7,696 nucleotides of DNA, taken from NCBI GenBank assembly GCA_964472545.1, contig CAYYNP010000397.1, forward strand, positions 1-7,696, read 5' to 3'. Shown here in pieces: positions 5,098 to 7,696 of the stretch (position 1 is its first letter; each line of letters begins with the position of its first letter). The DNA comes from CAYYNP01 sp964472545 (GTDB lineage: Bacteria > Planctomycetota > Planctomycetia > Pirellulales > Thermoguttaceae). A program made the position numbers and the translations under genes. The notes beneath the pieces are model-generated. The model was not told the origin of the DNA and searched no databases. It saw only the letters and a program-made list of their open reading frames with translations.

Positions 5098-6387
5098 GTG
5101 AATTTCGTTGTTCGACGAGTCGTTCTGTGTGCCGTGTTGATGTTGTGTCTCGGTGCGGGGCAAGCGCCGGCCGCCGGATTGACGTACGAGGTGACCGTCG
5201 AGGCCGGCGGGCACGATCGGGTCAACGTGCCGGTGAAGGTGCTGCTGGTCGAGGCCCAACAACAGGCCAATCTCGACCCGGTGATGCTCGAAGGTGCCCA
5301 ATCGGTCACACTGACCGACACCGCCGGCGTGGTGCTGCCGGCCCAATTGACTCCGCCCGGGTTGCTCAGCGAGAGAGACGCGGGGTCCGGACAAGTCGTT
5401 CGCGAGTTGCACTTCATCCTGCCGAAGCTGGCCAAGGGCGAGTCGACGAAACTCAAGGCCGTCCTCTCTGACGATGAAGCCAAAGGCGGATTCGCCTGGA
5501 AGCAGGAGCCGAAGCAATACGCCGAGTTGAGCTTCGGCGACCGGCCGGTGTTGCGATATATGTGCCGGCCGTTGGATCTCGACCAGCGCGAACAGACCTA
5601 CAAGGTGTTCCATCACCTCTACGATCCGGCCGGCACGCGGTTCGTGACCAAGGGGCCGGGCGGACAATTCACGCACCACCGCGGCATCTTCTACGGCTTC
5701 AACCGCGTCAGCTACGACGGCGGCCGGGCCGACATCTGGCATTGCAGCGGCGACACACACCAGTCGCACGAGGGCCTCGTGGCCGAAGCGGCCGGTGCGG
5801 TGCTCGGACGTCACCAACTCAACGTCGATTGGCACGGCACGCCGTCGAAGATCTTCGCGAAAGAGCGGCGTGAGTTGACCATCTACAACGTGCCGGGCGG
5901 CCAGATGGTCGAGTTCGCTTCGCGGCTTAGCAGCACGGTGGGCAAGGTCAAGCTCGACGGCGACCCGCAGCACGCAGGCTTCCAGTTTCGTGCCGCCCAG
6001 GACGTGGCCGCCGGCGACCAGAAGGCGACCTATTACCTCCGCACCGATGGCCAAGGCCAGCCGGGCGAAACCCGCAACTGGGGCCGCGGCAACGACGAAT
6101 GTGCCAACCGGCCGTGGAACGCGATGAGCTTTGTGATCGAGGGCAAGCGCTACACGGCCGTCTATCTCGACCACCCCGGCAATCCCAAGGAAGCCCGCTA
6201 CAGCGAACGCTCCTACGGCCGGTTCGGCTCGTATTTTGAATACGAACTCGACGGGGGCAATGACAACGAAGGCAACGACCTGGTGATCAACTACCGCATT
6301 TGGCTACAGGACGGCGAGATGACCGTCGAAGAAGCGGCCGCCTTGTGTGCCGATTTCGTCGAGCCGGTGAAAGCCAGCGCAGACTAG
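5098..6387 (+). CDS. Secreted DUF6807 ('PmoA-like') family protein
   Basis: The protein has 429 residues with a GTG start, fixed by AAGGAG (5084-5089) at 8 nt spacing. Residues 1-26 are a Sec signal peptide (VVRRVVLCAVLMLCLGAGQAPAA, cut near AAG). Residues about 28-125 form a beta-rich N-terminal region. The DUF6807 region (PF14100) follows from about 140 to 425: RPVLRYMCRPLD, KVFHHLYDPAGTRFVTKG, FTHHRGIFYGF (191-201), ADIWHCSGDTHQSHEG (211-226), and late motifs RPWNAMSFVIEGKRYTAVYLDHPGNP (338-363) and RFGSYFEYEL. The many histidines (172, 173, 193, 194, 215, 221, 224) could bind a metal or sugar, but no function is established. The older family name PmoA is misleading: this is not the methane mono-oxygenase subunit. 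The gene is followed after 69 nt by the second DUF1080 gene and probably shares its transcript. Confidence 0.88.
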   Translation: MNFVVRRVVLCAVLMLCLGAGQAPAAGLTYEVTVEAGGHDRVNVPVKVLLVEAQQQANLDPVMLEGAQSVTLTDTAGVVLPAQLTPPGLLSERDAGSGQVVRELHFILPKLAKGESTKLKAVLSDDEAKGGFAWKQEPKQYAELSFGDRPVLRYMCRPLDLDQREQTYKVFHHLYDPAGTRFVTKGPGGQFTHHRGIFYGFNRVSYDGGRADIWHCSGDTHQSHEGLVAEAAGAVLGRHQLNVDWHGTPSKIFAKERRELTIYNVPGGQMVEFASRLSSTVGKVKLDGDPQHAGFQFRAAQDVAAGDQKATYYLRTDGQGQPGETRNWGRGNDECANRPWNAMSFVIEGKRYTAVYLDHPGNPKEARYSERSYGRFGSYFEYELDGGNDNEGNDLVINYRIWLQDGEMTVEEAAALCADFVEPVKASAD

Positions 6388-6456
6388 TGCGTTCAAGTTG
6401 GCCCCGAGTCCCCAGCCCCCCGACTTCCAATCCCCGCCTACCAAGGAGACCTGACA

Positions 6457-7137
6457 ATGCGAACCATCTGCACCGTTGCCTTACTCTGCCTGATGGCGGC
6501 CGCCGCCGTCCCGTGTCCGGCCGCCGACAACACGCCGCCGGAAGGTTTCACTGCGCTGTTCAACGGCAAAGACCTCACCGGCTGGAAGGGCCTGGTGGCC
6601 AATCCGAAGGCCCGGGCGGAGATGTCGGCCGACAAGTTGGCCCAGGAGCAGGCCAAGGCCGACGAATCGATGCGAGCCCATTGGAGCGTGGCCGACGGCG
6701 CGTTGGTCTTCGACGGCAAGGGCAAGAGCCTCTGCACCGCGAAAGACTACGCCGACTTCGAGATGTACGTCGACTGGAAGATCCTGCCCAAGGGCGACAG
6801 CGGGATCTACCTTCGCGGCACGCCGCAAGTACAGATCTGGGACGCCGGCAGCCGTAACGTCGGCTCCGGCGGGCTCTACAACAACAAGGAAAACCCTTCC
6901 CAGCCGAGCAAGATTGCCGACAAGCCGATCGGCGAGTGGAACACGTTCTACATCAAGATGGTCGGCGAGCGGGTCACCGTGAAGCTCAACGGCGAACTGG
7001 TCGTCGACAACGTGGTGATGGAGAACTACTGGGAGCGCGGCAAGCCGATCTATCCCAGCGGTCAGATCGAGCTGCAAAACCACGGGAATACGCTCTACTT
7101 CAAGAACGTCTACTTGCGCGAGCTTCCCGCCGAATAG
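6457..7137 (+). CDS. Secreted single-domain DUF1080 (3-keto-disaccharide hydrolase-like) protein
   Basis: The protein has 226 residues; ATG is preceded by AAGGAG (6443-6448) at 8 nt. Residues 1-23 are a Sec signal peptide ending near PAAD; the cysteine at 20 follows V-P and does not make a lipobox. DUF1080 (PF06439) fills the rest: FTALFNGKDLTGWKGL (31-46), HWSVADGALVFDGKGKSLCT (75-94), YADFEMYVDWKILPKGDSGIYLRG (98-121), VQIWD, GLYNN (139-143), GEWNTFYIKMVGERVTVKLNGELVVDN, and GQIELQNHGNTLYFKNVYLREL (202-223). A lysine/glutamate-rich, probably helical insertion sits at 48-74 between the first strand and the HWSV strand. Unlike the DUF1080 protein at 995-2167 it has no extra N-terminal domain, and the two are distant paralogues. 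Known family members act on 3-keto-glycosides or bind glycans; the substrate here is unknown. Confidence 0.93.
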   Translation: MRTICTVALLCLMAAAAVPCPAADNTPPEGFTALFNGKDLTGWKGLVANPKARAEMSADKLAQEQAKADESMRAHWSVADGALVFDGKGKSLCTAKDYADFEMYVDWKILPKGDSGIYLRGTPQVQIWDAGSRNVGSGGLYNNKENPSQPSKIADKPIGEWNTFYIKMVGERVTVKLNGELVVDNVVMENYWERGKPIYPSGQIELQNHGNTLYFKNVYLRELPAE

Positions 7138-7160
7138 TAGGCCGAGAAGTAGGCCGGGAA
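7137..7160. repeat. 12-bp tandem duplication after the DUF1080 stop codon
   Basis: gtaggccgagaa (7137-7148) is followed directly by gtaggccgggaa (7149-7160), with one mismatch. The first base is the last base of the TAG stop. It is short and may be a simple slippage duplication; it contributes the GGGAAG that is the only purine-rich stretch upstream of the VanZ-like gene. Confidence 0.6.
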
Positions 7161-7194
7161 GCAACTCGACGCCGTGCTGACGCGAGCTTCGGCA

Positions 7195-7620
7195 ATGGAC
7201 TGCGAACCGCACCGCCAATCTGAAGAGCCTTCCGCCGGCGGCGGAAAACCGAACCGCCGCGTGGCGGCGGCGCGCTGGGTTTGCGCGGCCTACGCGTCGC
7301 TGTTGACGCTGCTGTTGTTGGCACCGGACCCACTGGCACTGCTGGGGATCAAACGGCTACCGGTCGACAGCCAGGGCATTGGCGTGCATTTCGCATGTTT
7401 CGCGGTGTTGGGCGCGCTGATCGCGGCCAGCCAGCTTCCGTGGCGCCCTTGGCTTCCCGGCGGCATGCTGGCCTGCTACGCGCTAACCGTGGAACTGCTG
7501 CAACACTTCATGCCGCCGCGCACCGTCGAGATGAAAGACCTGGCCGAAAACCTGCTGGGCGCAGCCGTAGGGACCGGGTTCTGGATTCTGCTCTGCAAGC
7601 GCACGCCTAAGAGAAGTTGA
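7195..7620 (+). CDS. VanZ-like small integral membrane protein
   Basis: There are 141 residues from ATG 7195; an upstream in-frame GTG at 7174 would add seven residues and has GGGAAG 12 nt before it, so the start is uncertain. A polar arginine/proline-rich N-terminus (1-24) precedes four hydrophobic segments at about 27-51, 63-82, 86-106 and 117-135. The VanZ-family pattern is clear: GVHFACFAVLGALI (63-76), then ALTVELLQHFMPPRTVEMKDLAENLLGAAVG (96-126), with Glu100, Gln103, Pro-Pro-Arg 107-109, Asp115 and Asn119 in the expected order. VanZ was first named for low-level teicoplanin resistance, but most relatives have unknown roles and nothing here suggests antibiotic resistance. The gene follows the DUF1080 gene by under 60 nt and may be transcribed with it. 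Confidence 0.85.
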   Translation: MDCEPHRQSEEPSAGGGKPNRRVAAARWVCAAYASLLTLLLLAPDPLALLGIKRLPVDSQGIGVHFACFAVLGALIAASQLPWRPWLPGGMLACYALTVELLQHFMPPRTVEMKDLAENLLGAAVGTGFWILLCKRTPKRS

Positions 7621-7646
7621 GCGGCGTCTCGATACAGCCGGGCAAC

Positions 7647-7696
7647 GAAAAGGGGACAGGTCCAATTTGCCGGAACGGCCCGAAGGGTGCTTCGCA
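7647..7696. repeat. Left part of a probable dispersed repeat (RAYT-associated type), cut by window edge
   Basis: After the VanZ-like stop the sequence reads gaaaaggggacaggtcc, then AATTTGCCGG and a small hairpin cgaag-ggtg-cttcg (7681-7694). AAAAGGGGACAGG followed by a pyrimidine-rich or AT-rich run is, from memory, a recurrent motif at the ends of dispersed repeats near REP-associated tyrosine (IS200-like) transposases in planctomycetes and some proteobacteria. No transposase is visible before the window ends. Confidence 0.45.

Noticed and set aside
7230..7246. Hairpin ttccgcc-ggc-ggcggaa as a regulatory element or terminator
   Set aside because: It lies within the VanZ-like coding region in GGC-rich sequence and has no T tract; it is probably a composition effect.

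Overview
The window looks like a high-GC chromosomal segment from a planctomycete, probably of the Pirellulales type. I infer this from the gene families (two DUF1080/3-keto-disaccharide hydrolase-like exported proteins, a Tat-exported Gfo/Idh/MocA oxidoreductase, a DUF6807 'PmoA-like' exported protein, a YfhO-like giant membrane protein), from the loose gene packing and from the repeats between genes. No database search was possible.

Layout. 1-759 (minus) is the 5' part of a multi-pass YfhO-like membrane protein that leaves the window on the left; its last 28 visible codons run through two tandem hairpins. 995-2167 (plus) is a secreted protein with an unknown N-terminal domain and a C-terminal DUF1080 domain. 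An 18-bp tandem repeat (2181-2270) follows, and then a Tat-signal Gfo/Idh/MocA oxidoreductase (2287-3558) that is cut by one in-frame TGA at codon 76. A 310-base gap holds an 80-bp inverted pair of repeat units. 3869-4945 is purM (AIR synthetase), whose stop codon lies inside an 8-bp tandem repeat. After a good promoter candidate come a secreted DUF6807 protein (5098-6387), a second secreted DUF1080 protein (6457-7137) and a small VanZ-like membrane protein (7195-7620), all plus strand and closely spaced. The right edge enters what looks like a dispersed repeat of the kind seen near REP-associated transposases.

How the genes may work together. The DUF1080 proteins and the Gfo/Idh/MocA protein are all predicted to be exported, so they could form an oxidise-then-cleave route for glycosides (3-keto sugar chemistry) outside the cytoplasm, with DUF6807 as a frequent but uncharacterised companion. 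This is inference from family names and neighbourhood. purM is an unrelated housekeeping gene between the two carbohydrate blocks.

The most notable points are the single nonsense codon in an otherwise intact oxidoreductase, the compensatory base changes in two hairpin repeat families, and the fact that most gene boundaries carry a different repeat family. I do not see a clearly new defence, mobile or regulatory system.
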